Of a stretch of DNA of 64,000 nucleotides, positions 55,601-62,209 are shown one piece after another. The DNA is taken from the NCBI RefSeq assembly GCF_030719035.1, contig NZ_CP132203.1, forward strand, positions 1,488,001-1,552,000, read 5' to 3'. How positions within the stretch are numbered: the first letter of the stretch is position 1; each line of letters opens with the position of its first letter. The translations under genes and the position numbers were made by a program. Under the pieces are notes generated by a model, which was not told the origin of the DNA, ran no database searches, and worked only from the letters and a program-made list of their open reading frames with translations. The stretch comes from Hahella sp. HNIBRBA332 (GTDB lineage: Bacteria > Pseudomonadota > Gammaproteobacteria > Pseudomonadales > Oleiphilaceae).

Positions 55601-58600
55601 CGCCTATACCTATACGGATGGGGATATTCCTGCAGAACTGCTGTCGGATGACTCGCATCCCACGAGAGGTTTGCAGGATATTCAATATGAATATTACGCA
55701 AATGGCCGCGTGCGTCGCATCAGCGACAAAGGCGCGGGGAGTTATTCGGAGTTCAAGTATGATGCGAACGGGAATGTGGAAGAGGAAACCTACCGTCGCT
55801 CCCCCTTTACGGAACTGGATAGCATTGCTGGCGCAGGGCTGGAACAGAACTCGCTGCCATATCAAAACGTCAGAGCGACCTATGATGCGTTGAACCGCGT
55901 GGTCAGAATCCGCGATGACGACTACGACCTGACTTACTCCTATGACGCTGTGGGCAACCGGCGTCATATGAAGTCCGTCTATGACGACTATCTCATCACC
56001 GATAAGAATAAAGGCGAGGATATTAAGACCCAGGACTTCTATTACCTTTACGATAAGGAAAACCGCTTCATCGTAACGATGGGGGCGTTGACCGCTGGGG
56101 CGACGCAAAGCATATATGCCGGCAATACGGGTCATGAAATCGGCTACGATCAGGGCGGGCGTCGCATCATAGATAACAGCGCGTTACTGAACAAAGACGG
56201 CGCTCCCGTCGAGAGCCGCCAGAAGTTTGAGTATGACGCTTATGGACGAGTGCGCGCAGTCTGGCTGAAAGACGCGAGCCTTAATGGCAAGACCGGCGAA
56301 GGCGTGAGGGCGGATGGTTATGCACGGGTTGCGGTGCGTGAGACGGATGAGCTGGGGCGTACAACCACACACTCACAGTATTCTCATTACCTTGACGCCG
56401 CCGGAGCTGTAAAAGAACGCTTGGAAAGCCTGCATCATTACGATTACAACGCTAATAATCAGGTGTTGAAGGACACGGCCTATAAAGACTCCTCTATGAG
56501 TGATGGCAGCCGTAAATCCATTTTGACCTACACCTATCTGAATGATGGACAAACGCTCAAACAAACGTTTCTTGATGATTTGGCAAATAATAAAGGAGAT
56601 GTCACGACTACATATCACTATTTGGCGCGTGACCGTTGGGACACCTATAAAGCCAGCAAGGTCACCGTATCTGCTTCTGTCGGCGCTGGCGCGTCCTATT
56701 ACATCTATGATGCGAACGGCCACACTCGCTGGGTCTATGATCATCAGGATCAGCGGACTATCTCCTATGTCAACAATCAGCGCGGACAGGCCATTCAGCG
56801 GAACGAAATAGACAGAAATAACAACGGTGAGGAGAAATCCATCCGTCGGAAGTTCTACTATTTGGACGGTATTGTGCGCGGCGACATTGGCAACGATGGC
56901 GTTCCTTCAAGGACGGACTACGTTCAACAGCTGGCGGAAAATGGTGACCACAGCGTCGTTGTCGGACAGGAGTCTTACTTTATTCCCAAGTATGCAGGGC
57001 GGGATGACAATCGCAGCTTGGTAGAGACCAGAACCAGGGATATCAAAAAGAAAGTAGGGTACTCCAGTTATTACAGAATGACGCCTGTGACCTCGGCGGA
57101 TTTCGATCAGAACTTCCAGCCGATTAACTACGATTATCCCGGCAAGGCATCCTCTTACTACGAGGTTCATGAAGGGGACAAACTGTCTTCGATCGCCGCC
57201 AGCATGTGGGGAGACGCCAGTCTTTGGTATCTGCTGGCGGACGCCAATGGCCTCACCGGCGATCAGGATCTGAAAGCCGGTTTAAGTCTGGTGATCCCAA
57301 ACGTAGTCACCAACATTCACAATAACGCCAACACATTCCGACCCTATGACCCGGGACTGGGCCTTGGCGACACGACGCCATCGTTGCCCGAGCCTCCGCC
57401 GCCTAAGAAAGGCAAATGTGGCGCTACCTTTATTGTCATGGTCATTGCTATCGCTGTTGCGGCAGTAATAGCGCCATATGCGATTCAAGGAGCTGCCAGC
57501 TTATTTGGCGCTGCCACTGGCGCAGCTGGAAGTGGCGTCACGTTAATAGCTGGTACAACAGGGATAGGCACACTGGGAGCGACTACGGGGATTGTTGCAG
57601 GCGCTAGCGGTTATGCTGCCGTCGCTGCAGGCGCATTTGTCGGTGGGGCGATAGGCAGCGCAGCATCTCAATGGGCGGCGAAAGAGTTGGGAGTTCAAGA
57701 GCACTTCTCTCTTCGTGGCGTATTAAGGTCAGGGCTTACTGCCGCTGCGACAGCGGGTGTCGCAGCGTATGCAAACACAGCTAAATGGGCGAAAGATTTA
57801 CCTAAATGGGCTAAAAACGCGGCTACAGCCGTAACTGGCGTCGGGGCAAATTATCTCGCTGGCAAAGCCACAAAACTCCCCACCACCTTCCGCTGGAGAG
57901 ACGTCGCCACTAGCTTTGCTACTGCATCAGTGATGAACGGCATTGGCATTGGGGATAAGAATGCATTTTACAACCAAGGACTAAGCAGCTACGTCGATGG
58001 CTTTCTCCCAGGCAGTATTAGAAACAATGACATCGCCCGCAATGCCATCCAAGGCCTCACCGCCGGCGCAGTATCCGAAGCCGTCCGCGTAGCGGTCTAT
58101 GACAGCGAAGATTATCGTCCTGATTATGTGGGAATGATCGCGGGGGTTGTTGGTAGTACGTTGGGAGGCTTGGCGCTGGCGGGAGTGGCAGGAGGTTCTG
58201 GTCGACCAAGAAGTTTGTCACTTGAAGAAAATATTGCAGCAGGTGGAATTGATTTACGGAACCCAAATAGCAAAGGGCTGGTACTTCAGAGAGAGAAAGG
58301 AGAGTTTTCCGACTTAGCCTACTTATACGCCTCTGTTCCTGATATTGGCGACTCTATGCCAGAAGACTATCAGGTGCGACCGGAGACATACTTGGAGTGG
58401 AGAGATAGTTACTTTGCTTCGCTAGATGATCTGTCTGCTTCTCTTGCTGTTCCTGTTGATGTTGATGAGAGACTAGCTGGAATTTTGGGTGTTTCAGCTC
58501 ACCAATGGCAAGAAACATTTACAGGACAAGTGGCCACGACCCTATATGACATGAGCAAAGCCGCTGTAAATGCAGCCATAGACTATTTTTCAACACCAAT

Positions 58601-59342
58601 CGATAGTATTTCGGGCTCAGTGCTGGGCTTTCATAATTGGGCTACAGTAAAACACTCGCAGTATTCTCATAATTTTTGGGGAACCGCTCTTGATGACTAT
58701 TTGACAGTAATGAATGGCTTGTCGGATACGTCTGAGGCATTTACTTTCTCTATAGTTAATGGTGATGGGAAGGTATTTGCTGAGTCAGGCGTTATGCTTA
58801 GCAGTTTGTTTATTCCGGCTTCGCGTTTGAAGGGACTGCCTGATGTTCCAGACAATGCTGGGCTCAGGTTTAGTGCTGATGAGGCGGCAAACCGAAACTC
58901 ATTACCATTAACGGATATCCAGAAACAAGAGATTCTAGCCGTTGCTCAAAGGTTGGGGGTTCCAGAAGAGAAAATAGCATTTTGGAATGGCCCAACTGCA
59001 TACAGCCCTAACTTTGAAAATGTTTGGGTTGGGCCTAATGTTTACCCAGGAAATAGCGGTGTAATTAGGCAGTCTGGAATGGGCGTTTTAGATAGGATGA
59101 GTATGGAAGCTACAATGGCTCATGAAATCGTAGGCCATCGTAATTCGTTTTTAGCTGGTAAAGACTTTGCGGATGGAAGTTTATTGGATGAAGTGCAGGC
59201 AAGTTATAGGGCTGCTGCTCTAACGCCAGAGCTTTCATCAACTGAACGTTACCAACTACTTCGCGATGTGGTTAGGCGCCTGCACGATGAAAGTCAGACA
59301 GTAAAAGATCTTGATAAATCACTTTTCTATATGGGGAATTAG
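43677..59342 (+). CDS. giant Rhs/YD-repeat protein with LysM and metallopeptidase-like C-terminus
   Basis: 5221 residues from ATG 43677, with AGGAG upstream. No classical signal peptide; the first 35 residues are Gly/Ser/Ala-rich. Residues about 35-110 are an Rhs N-terminal module (GERVYVNAATGNLVLQRRDE). YD repeats run to about 3170, with three jelly-roll-like inserts (about 750-940, 1060-1250, 1430-1620). A non-YD segment spans about 3172-3675, then YD repeats resume to about 4430. A LysM domain is at about 4494-4540 (VHEGDKLSSIAASMWGDASL). A hydrophobic Gly/Ala-rich stretch is at 4578-4680. The C-terminal domain has AHEIVGHR (His5149-Glu-...-His5154) and a later DEVQAS, resembling putative zinc peptidase-like toxin ends. 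No DPxGL pre-toxin motif was seen. GC is visibly higher before 53.2 kb. Confidence 0.9.
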   Translation: MVAVVSGEGLGLFGASLSGAGAGLSQAGVGQGGERVYVNAATGNLVLQRRDEMLLGAGRDASLIRTYNSQGRFTDDNGDNFYFSFNQRLEFNGGNLNKAGSVITRIAGDGSRTDYRYDESRGLYVSSVGEGAHDTLEFRGGTGSDAFLWTEGESGSQEVYSWQGKLSALAHRDEPGRVTISRSAAATTLTTASGEKLEIQYDGAGRAVLVKTVGADGAQRNQTYYGYDAQGRLTTVTVDLTPADNSIGDGRTFVTRYSYDGDSKRVAKMQASDGVSVSFQYQEIGGEYRVTRVTQGDGADAIVTAYAYDLAQRTATVTRVLDPATLSGLQTVLRYDERARLVELRLPQQDGTQSVRRYAYDADDNLIQSTDADGHSETYRYDAMGNLLTHTDRLGRATDYTYNAQNQTLTETTDGATQRYVYDSEHRLRYRVDAQGGVTEFRYNNQGQLTATQGYLARYDLSGLAHDQALTEGPLKTWTGAARAQGTTLTEYVYDFRGQLSRQTRYSKTDATGAGIGAATTHFIYDAEGRLLKQVNPDQAAPTENASAAPESLGHRTGETLYVYDGLGRLLSVKDALGAVTTQTEYQGATILSRDAAGLQSVKTYNSAGALIDVVERDAGGVLLGKAQQYYDAQGRVIRRVDAQGAQTRYVYDGQDRVRFEIDALGYVTENRYDAQGRVTQSRRYETAYRGGDVSLAALETFAGGQSAITTRRFYDAAGQVRFEIDAQGYVTGYEYDGQGRVAKKTRYDKAADLNAANLASLAAHAPSWRGDGVVQIDAGRIIKTAATGLSAGRAVANEALQQGRGALEFTVAALPTGASLGAVGFNKNPETVLTGNDYLNEVDLGVFIRDPDGAGSQGHSLMIQVNGVRTEPTSATPIQVGDRLRIEMRGADARILLQRAGQHGFTLIQTLTGVVDANAIYTAQTNLYGAGAAIEAVALSGDADYHSAGAATRYVYDAKGQARFEVDAQGYVTENRYDALGRVTEKLSYSHAYTGAVFTESALQTFANGATPASHSRLVYDARGQVRFEVDALGYVTEFEYDAQGRVVNKSRYAHPVDAASADLASRLPQLLNWGTDAAVSQQGGRLTRTGPASLTAGRAIAGSGLTGGEGVLEFTVDQLVNGQSLGVVGFNLNPEERLSGNDYFKEIDLGVFIRDRDGAAAEKHSVLIQYKGTQIAPATMQFVEAGDRFRIELKDGDARILLQRKGQDNYALIHTLKDAVDATQTYVAQANLYAQGSAIGDAWMSGDATQNSERSRERVVYDAKGQARFTIDALGQVTESRYDALGRITEKLSYSSAYTGVTFTESALQSVISGKTPASHSRLVYDVKGQVRFTVDALGQVTETRYDSLGQVTEKLSYSSAYTGAAFTESALQTFANGATPASHSRLVYDARGQVRFEVDALGYITEFEYDAQGRVVNKSRYAHPVDAASADLASRLPQLLNWGTDAAVSLQGGRLTRTTPASLTAGRAIAGSGLTGGEGVLEFTVDQLVNGQSLGVVGFNLNPEERLSGNDYFKEIDLGVFIRDRDGAAAEKHSVLIQYKGTQIAPATMQFVEAGDRFRIELKDGDARILLQRKGQDNYVLIHTLKDAVDATQTYVAQANLYAQGSAIGDAWMSGDATQNSERSRERVVYDAKGQARFTVDALGYVTENRYDALGQVAEKLSYDRAYAGPDYSEAALTQFANAQSQPRSGRLVYDAKGQPRFEIDALGHVTEREYDAAGRVTATHKYLNPLSLAGLVYDEAGIESKLPIADGRHTQRTAYDARGLARFSLNALGQVTETRYDAAGRATQTLRYETAYSGADYSEAALAQFVAGETRAQHTYLVYDSLGQARFKLDHQGHITELEYDHNGQVTRTLSYVAAYDLSQPLTAAALETYVQGHASAGDRVEQIFYDARGLEIYRVDAGGHLIAQKYDHAGRLTHRVRYAASLNLGAAATLTQVTQAADAHRSAAANQHSRLVYDALGRLRYSLDGENYVSETLYNGQGQVTEERRYAAPWTQAATLSALSGLHPDAETRITRYAYDDAGRKISQSQRLMTGGAETWITESYAYDAHGNRTAVTDARGNVTTFAYDADNRLIAKLTPKDSVDDADISASARKGAVTRYQYDGFDNLIQESQYITEVSIHERTAADYATANVPANNDPVSGDRHTRYEYDALNRQERIRTPELNGVSTLTRKEYDRYGNVIALIEAEGSALERTTRYEFDDLNRVVKETKAFGTANASSTGYVYDAFGQVERVIDPRAYEILDSQSDWAKGERERLRLLAENYQANPAGLWQSQQAQWLKDNALLLSFLSREHLPEGEHRALLLQIYSKSQTFDARGLKTSETNGEGYTTYTQYDAFGNVTSVTDPNGATGYFFYDALNRQTLQVSAGGAAKDFTYNAAGQVIAQRSWANRINAASLAGKTEAQARAMLTADAAHDQLTRSDFDSLGRLKTQTAQATSAQQVVESYGYDAQGNRISWTDRGGHVYAYRYDAQGRLLETIKPSVRVTFNADASLTGERRLSDRNSYDALGNRIRVVEGGYRDADGAYKTISGQTRATEYVYDKLNREVQVWSDLIDIGFANDAGEIRRYNRVRQVTQREYDALGNQLKETVQAFQVDGANRPTTAVGAQRKQLFEYDNLNRVTAAVDAAGAVTVSGYDPSGNRILERRYGEALSNPSNGALATLLSKDTDDYRELRYTFDLNNRQVETRTRGETHFDLALSNQQLAALTQGESAVSKGFYSSAYSQEEVVTQTLYNRNGDVIAERDGRGGVTRHFYTAQGDLQATLAAGVTDYQREGGAVTVTRHHALTQWTTDALGQIREQVQYAYEAKNPAETATLAELLANVAAQRAAAESDAAKLAGRDLADLSDAEVAQKLVRGDRRQTYDYDRLGRRITETVHGVEDYQFVNGAPKKTTASSRSTRYDYDNLNRLQRTIAPGEGAETLRTLETTYDALGRKTTEKGQSFTDYKGRMARATVTYGYDALGRQVTQTRVALEAGANQTRRTLVNALGFAVADIDASGARTDYATDAFGAVAEKSWSQRQAEGGSQSYWNRYWYDGAGREIKRVDTTGLSHETRYNGYGDITAKGMNGQYQEQFKYDRLGRLFSTNKETGAPQLYLYDKNGNASAEFILVDDLKDASGNPIDLATLTSPEQVKALGVLQTQMKVSVYDERNRHTDTFEAPHDYSQLEADILKSNETITDWKSDADWQLGADDVGKIRFEDSVGPTVTGADTVINTSLTQPPRTEEVTVNGGKPGPITQKINVTDLGANLSGLMGYLGISPEAWSKSGSSYGAISLNAGTNSYASAWKAEGPMEKVNGAFEKTIIRIWNRYENGITYIYRDVETQRYILTSNTEVGAEQIVSINVADDDGYKVETVKTRDGEIKVTGYRTSNHDAGRFRLENQVETRYGNLSSEGPGIIQAVKQSIITIDAKEVIRGGHPGGQGSFSFKVNIPKELVNLGMQLRVTFYDQYNRAFDGKWDPLMPEMMPEFSSTAYWRTNDDHEKNSDWDSYKYKFKVTIPSLSGEEIFYTNYITNRGDNHGTFNKSLSGLTNKAFLIVDDANPYVERLTGSVGGIDLSTAERLDNSRFLVRLSNGQYDLSYSTWDSTRKLNEVKTFINLTDMKTGRDTNLYFKALKTTTYRQLVYKASATPTSTNQNVLTPLVQENDQQQRIFQSYRTMWTLGGQTTYQIHRRQRYNAFGEVVQEVDGRGNATHLAYDTQGRLTHKIDPKVEVSQDHAANGVLKSLDAHPVTRYFYDALGNLVANQDANSYLAEKKAGYSISNNAAFYRGQTYSAGMVASETNALGHGKTYRYDQLGNKRLVIDELGQYHSFVYDSMGRLTEVRRFENLAKYNAGDSYTSDKYSYDELGNRVTHTNALGHAEKYVYDGEGRIIKHIGFNDGSQGGGANETSYEYRYVSSIGGIGGYKKVTTNGLSTETDANYKATSNLTDETDYFGRIRTHQDLGGHQFVYEYNRAGWLQRQSTSNSAYTYTDGDIPAELLSDDSHPTRGLQDIQYEYYANGRVRRISDKGAGSYSEFKYDANGNVEEETYRRSPFTELDSIAGAGLEQNSLPYQNVRATYDALNRVVRIRDDDYDLTYSYDAVGNRRHMKSVYDDYLITDKNKGEDIKTQDFYYLYDKENRFIVTMGALTAGATQSIYAGNTGHEIGYDQGGRRIIDNSALLNKDGAPVESRQKFEYDAYGRVRAVWLKDASLNGKTGEGVRADGYARVAVRETDELGRTTTHSQYSHYLDAAGAVKERLESLHHYDYNANNQVLKDTAYKDSSMSDGSRKSILTYTYLNDGQTLKQTFLDDLANNKGDVTTTYHYLARDRWDTYKASKVTVSASVGAGASYYIYDANGHTRWVYDHQDQRTISYVNNQRGQAIQRNEIDRNNNGEEKSIRRKFYYLDGIVRGDIGNDGVPSRTDYVQQLAENGDHSVVVGQESYFIPKYAGRDDNRSLVETRTRDIKKKVGYSSYYRMTPVTSADFDQNFQPINYDYPGKASSYYEVHEGDKLSSIAASMWGDASLWYLLADANGLTGDQDLKAGLSLVIPNVVTNIHNNANTFRPYDPGLGLGDTTPSLPEPPPPKKGKCGATFIVMVIAIAVAAVIAPYAIQGAASLFGAATGAAGSGVTLIAGTTGIGTLGATTGIVAGASGYAAVAAGAFVGGAIGSAASQWAAKELGVQEHFSLRGVLRSGLTAAATAGVAAYANTAKWAKDLPKWAKNAATAVTGVGANYLAGKATKLPTTFRWRDVATSFATASVMNGIGIGDKNAFYNQGLSSYVDGFLPGSIRNNDIARNAIQGLTAGAVSEAVRVAVYDSEDYRPDYVGMIAGVVGSTLGGLALAGVAGGSGRPRSLSLEENIAAGGIDLRNPNSKGLVLQREKGEFSDLAYLYASVPDIGDSMPEDYQVRPETYLEWRDSYFASLDDLSASLAVPVDVDERLAGILGVSAHQWQETFTGQVATTLYDMSKAAVNAAIDYFSTPIDSISGSVLGFHNWATVKHSQYSHNFWGTALDDYLTVMNGLSDTSEAFTFSIVNGDGKVFAESGVMLSSLFIPASRLKGLPDVPDNAGLRFSADEAANRNSLPLTDIQKQEILAVAQRLGVPEEKIAFWNGPTAYSPNFENVWVGPNVYPGNSGVIRQSGMGVLDRMSMEATMAHEIVGHRNSFLAGKDFADGSLLDEVQASYRAAALTPELSSTERYQLLRDVVRRLHDESQTVKDLDKSLFYMGN
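46610..47490 (+). repeat. internal direct repeat in rhs gene, copy A
   Basis: Nearly identical over about 880 bp to 47720-48600, at an offset of 1110 bp (370 codons). It contains a YD stretch plus one jelly-roll-like insert (GGEGVLEFTVDQLVNGQSLG). Many stretches are identical at DNA level, so the duplication is recent or maintained by gene conversion. Confidence 0.85.
47720..48600 (+). repeat. internal direct repeat in rhs gene, copy B
   Basis: Second copy of the block at 46610-47490. Differences are few (for example QGGRLTRTG against QGGRLTRTT). About 230 bp of YD sequence separates the copies. A more diverged third version of the insert lies at about 45930-46510. Confidence 0.85.
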
Positions 59343-59534
59343 ATGAGCGATAATAATTACACCGATAGCGACCGTGAGATATTCAAGAAAGCGGCAGAAG
59401 ATTTTTTTGCCGAGAAGCCGGCTACTGTTTCATGCGATAAGTGTTTAGCGGTGATCAGGTTTGAGTATGAAGGAACGATCGTTAAGCACTCCTGTGATTG
59501 TGGAAAATTTTCTGGAGTGCTTAAGGTAATGTAG
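59343..59534 (+). CDS. candidate immunity protein for the Rhs C-terminal domain
   Basis: 63 residues; ATG starts at the base right after the rhs stop codon, so translation is probably coupled. Small, acidic N-terminus, then CDKC and CDCG, a possible zinc site. Position directly after a polymorphic-toxin-like C-terminus is typical of immunity genes. No family recognised. Confidence 0.65.
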   Translation: MSDNNYTDSDREIFKKAAEDFFAEKPATVSCDKCLAVIRFEYEGTIVKHSCDCGKFSGVLKVM

Positions 59535-59536
59535 TT

Positions 59537-59602
59537 CCAAACAGTCCAAATAGGGTTCATGGTGGAGGTTACAATGGAGGTTCTCGTGGGTACTTGTAGT
59601 GG
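59537..59602 (+). pseudogene. coding remnant cut by IS copy 3
   Basis: The frame reads PNSPNRVHGGGYNGGSRGYL before running into a stop in the IS end. The Gly/Asn-rich text looks coding and could be the start of an orphan rhs C-terminal module, displaced downstream as often seen in Rhs loci. Only about 19 codons lie before the element. Confidence 0.35.
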
Positions 59603-60806
59603 TCTAATAGTCCCGGACACATTAATAAGAGACAATACCCGTCAACGATTAAGGTGTCAGCATGAGTCAGAAAAGGTCGTATAAGCAGTATACAAAAGAG
59701 TTTAAAGAAGAGGCCGTTTCCCTGGTGCGCGATCAAGGTTATTCCGTCCCAGAAGCGGCTAAATCCCTCGGCATTAGCGCCAATATGCTCTACAAGTGGA
59801 AGGAAAAAATTGAAGCTCAGCTTGAAAACCAGGTTCTGGCTGAAGACGAGCGCGCCGAGTTAAAACGGCTTCGCAAAGAAAACAAAGAGCTGCGCATGGA
59901 AAAGGAAATCCTAAAAAAGGCTTCGGCCTTCTTCGCGAAAGAAATGAAATAAAGTTCGCCTTCATTCAAGCAGAGTCGAGTCGCTTCCCAGTGAAAGTGC
60001 TTTGCCGGGCTCTGCGTGCAAGTCGATCAGCCTACTATGCCTGGCGTCGGCGCCGCGCGCCGGTGATCCGGTTTGATGAGCTTCATCTGCATCGGCGAAT
60101 GAAGCGACTGTTTAAAGCTTCTCGAAGCAGTCTGGGCAGTCGGGAGATGATGAAGAAGCTACGCGAAGAAGGCTTTCAGATAGGGCGTTATCGGGTTCGC
60201 AAGCTCATGAAGAGGTTGGGTCTTCAGGTCACTCAACGCGTTGCTTACAAGGCCACGACAAGGCGCAAGCATCATCATGCGGTTGCAGATAACTTGTTGA
60301 ATCAGAATTTTAATCCTACTGCGCCCAATCAGGTTTGGGCTGGCGATGTGACCTATCTGAAAACAGGAGAAGGCTGGATGTATCTGGCCATTGTCATGGA
60401 TTTATATTCCCGGAGGATTGTCGGCTGGCGCATCGACAAGCGCATGACGACAAGTCTGGTCAGTCAGGCGCTGATCAAGGCGTACAACTTGCGGAAGCCG
60501 GCCAAGGGCTTGGTATTCCATAGTGACCGTGGTTCACAGTACACCAGCGGACATTATCGAAAGCTGCTGGAAAAGTATGAAATCAGGGCGAGTATGGGGG
60601 ACGTGGGAGCCTGTTGGGACAATGCGGTGGTTGAGCGCTTTTTTGGCAGCCTTAAGCATGACTGGATATTAAAAATCCCTCAGCCTACCCGGGAGCACAT
60701 GAAGCAGGATGTCGCAGCCTACATGAGATATTACAACCTCGAAAGACTGCATACGGCGAACAATGATATGTCGCCGGTTAATTATGAAAACTCTCTAAAG
60801 AAAGTG
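59595..60806 (+). mobile_element. IS3-family insertion sequence, copy 3, right end missing
   Basis: Same element as 1575-2809, starting TGTAGTGGTC. Identity stops at AAAGTG (60806), so the last 29 bases including the right inverted repeat are lost. Both frames are otherwise intact. Without the right end it should not transpose by itself. Confidence 0.9.
59662..59952 (+). CDS. IS3-family transposase OrfA (copy 3)
   Basis: 96 residues, differing from copy 1 by one residue (QYTKEF for QYPKEF). Slippery A AAA AAG kept. Confidence 0.88.
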   Translation: MSQKRSYKQYTKEFKEEAVSLVRDQGYSVPEAAKSLGISANMLYKWKEKIEAQLENQVLAEDERAELKRLRKENKELRMEKEILKKASAFFAKEMK

Positions 60807-60881
60807 CAGATACACAGAATTATTTACAGGGTCTGCACTGGATGCGTCCACAGTTCTGTGGCGTTCAACATACCCGCATGA
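59991..60881 (+). CDS. IS3-family transposase OrfB (copy 3), C-terminus replaced
   Basis: The first 272 residues match OrfB of copies 1 and 2 with the DDE residues kept. After NSLKKV the frame runs 24 residues into flanking DNA (QIHRIIYRVCTGCVHSSVAF) because the element's right end is missing. Confidence 0.85.
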   Translation: MKVLCRALRASRSAYYAWRRRRAPVIRFDELHLHRRMKRLFKASRSSLGSREMMKKLREEGFQIGRYRVRKLMKRLGLQVTQRVAYKATTRRKHHHAVADNLLNQNFNPTAPNQVWAGDVTYLKTGEGWMYLAIVMDLYSRRIVGWRIDKRMTTSLVSQALIKAYNLRKPAKGLVFHSDRGSQYTSGHYRKLLEKYEIRASMGDVGACWDNAVVERFFGSLKHDWILKIPQPTREHMKQDVAAYMRYYNLERLHTANNDMSPVNYENSLKKVQIHRIIYRVCTGCVHSSVAFNIPA

Positions 60882-61063
60882 CGAAACCGCCTTTGGTTTT
60901 GGTTAGCTTGCCAATGTACCGCCTCTACTGCATTGGTTGCGTAAATGGCGGCTCGTACATAATCAGAATTCTTGAAGCACGTCGAGAGGGGCTATCACTT
61001 GCTGCGCTAGGACTTGATCACTATTGGGTACTTCTCACCTGTTTCTCAATTTTGTAGAGCCCC
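60882..61063. other. short stretch without a recognisable gene
   Basis: A plus-strand ORF (60842-61057) overlaps the IS end and shows no family resemblance or ribosome site. GTGCAGA and TCTGCAC (60804-60837) form an inverted repeat at the IS break point. Confidence 0.4.
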
Positions 61064-61807
61064 CTAATCAGAATAAGCACTCAAATACTTGTCATAACTC
61101 CCGTCCGACATCATTTCTTTCAACGCAGCGTCAAATTTGTCCCGTAGGCTGGCGAGGTCTTTCTTTTTTGAGAAGGCGATGTAGCTGGGGACGCTTTGGA
61201 TGGAGGGGGTGAGTTCTTTGAACTGGCCAGCGAAGCCGAGGTTTTTGAACATCGCCAGGGCGGTGTATTTGTTGCTGATGAGCAGGTCAATGCGTCCGGA
61301 TTCGAGTTTTTTAACGCTTTGCTCCAGGTTGGTGGTTTCGGAGATTTGTTTGAACATGCCGTTTTTGCGGGCTTCATCAAAGGTGCTGCCGTAGCTGATG
61401 TCGCGCACCACGCCGATTTTTACGTTGGCGAGGGCGGTCAGGTCGCCGTTGAAGCTGATGTTGCTGTCTTTTTTGGCGAACAGGACGATTTCCTGGGGCA
61501 TTAACACCACGTTGGAGTAGTACAGGAATTCTTCGCGCTCGGGAGTTTTGTATGCGGTGAAAATGGCATCGGCCTGTCCGCTTCTCACCATTTCCAATGA
61601 ACGGGGCCAGGCGTTCAGGCGGATGCTGGTGTCCATGCCCACACGGCGAAAGGCCTCATTGACGATGTTCACCACCAAACCTTGTACTTCATCTTGTTCC
61701 TGATACTGATAAGGAGGGTATTGCAGGGTGACGAGTTCCACAGTCTCTGCTTTAGCTAAGCCTGACATCATGACGAGGCCGATTAACGCCAAATAAAGTT
61801 TTTTCAT
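61064..61807 (-). CDS. orphan SBP_bac_3-type periplasmic solute-binding protein
   Basis: 247 residues from ATG 61807 (GGA upstream); the frame opens at 61975, but only the internal start gives a signal peptide (KKLYLALIGLVMMSGLAKAE). VELVTLQYPPYQYQEQDEVQ, GLVVNIVNEAFRRVG, SGQADAIFTAYKTPEREEFL and KIGVVRDISYGSTFD are typical of the amino-acid-binding family. No permease or ATPase gene nearby. Confidence 0.85.
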   Translation of the reverse strand: MKKLYLALIGLVMMSGLAKAETVELVTLQYPPYQYQEQDEVQGLVVNIVNEAFRRVGMDTSIRLNAWPRSLEMVRSGQADAIFTAYKTPEREEFLYYSNVVLMPQEIVLFAKKDSNISFNGDLTALANVKIGVVRDISYGSTFDEARKNGMFKQISETTNLEQSVKKLESGRIDLLISNKYTALAMFKNLGFAGQFKELTPSIQSVPSYIAFSKKKDLASLRDKFDAALKEMMSDGSYDKYLSAYSD

Positions 61808-62209
61808 AGCCGGTCCATGTTGAAAAGTAGCGAGTTGTTTTCTTTGCTGTAAGTATAGAAATAGATAGCTCAAGGCGACGGGATTATCCAATAGCTGTTC
61901 AAATTCCGCGCTGGGACGGTTAACTTTTTCGATATTGTCTGCTATTTGACCTGTTTTGCGGCTTTGGATATCCACACAACCTGTGGATATCTCTTTGGAA
62001 AACGCTGGCTTCCCTTTATTCCGTAGGGCTTCCGGGAATTTTTACAATTTATGATCAGTGTTATTTTTATACAGGCGCGCCACGTCTGACGCTTGTTATT
62101 GGGTTGTTGGGAAGGCGTTGCGATTTCGAGCGCCCAGCAACGCAATTGCCCGTACGCCAGAACCTTGCCATCATAGCTTTGAAATATGTTTCCACAGAGG
62201 ATAAAGAGA
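61808..62209. other. divergent intergenic region
   Basis: About 400 bases between divergent genes. Expected to hold promoters for both. TATGATCAGTGTTATTTTTATACAGG and TTGTTATTGGGTTG are AT-rich candidates, but no promoter pair is convincing. No RNA gene or repeat recognised. Confidence 0.35.

Noticed and set aside
60804..60837. GTGCAGA/TCTGCAC inverted repeat as a new mobile-element end
   Set aside because: Only 7 bp per arm, and nothing else supports an element; it may simply lie at the deletion break point of IS copy 3.
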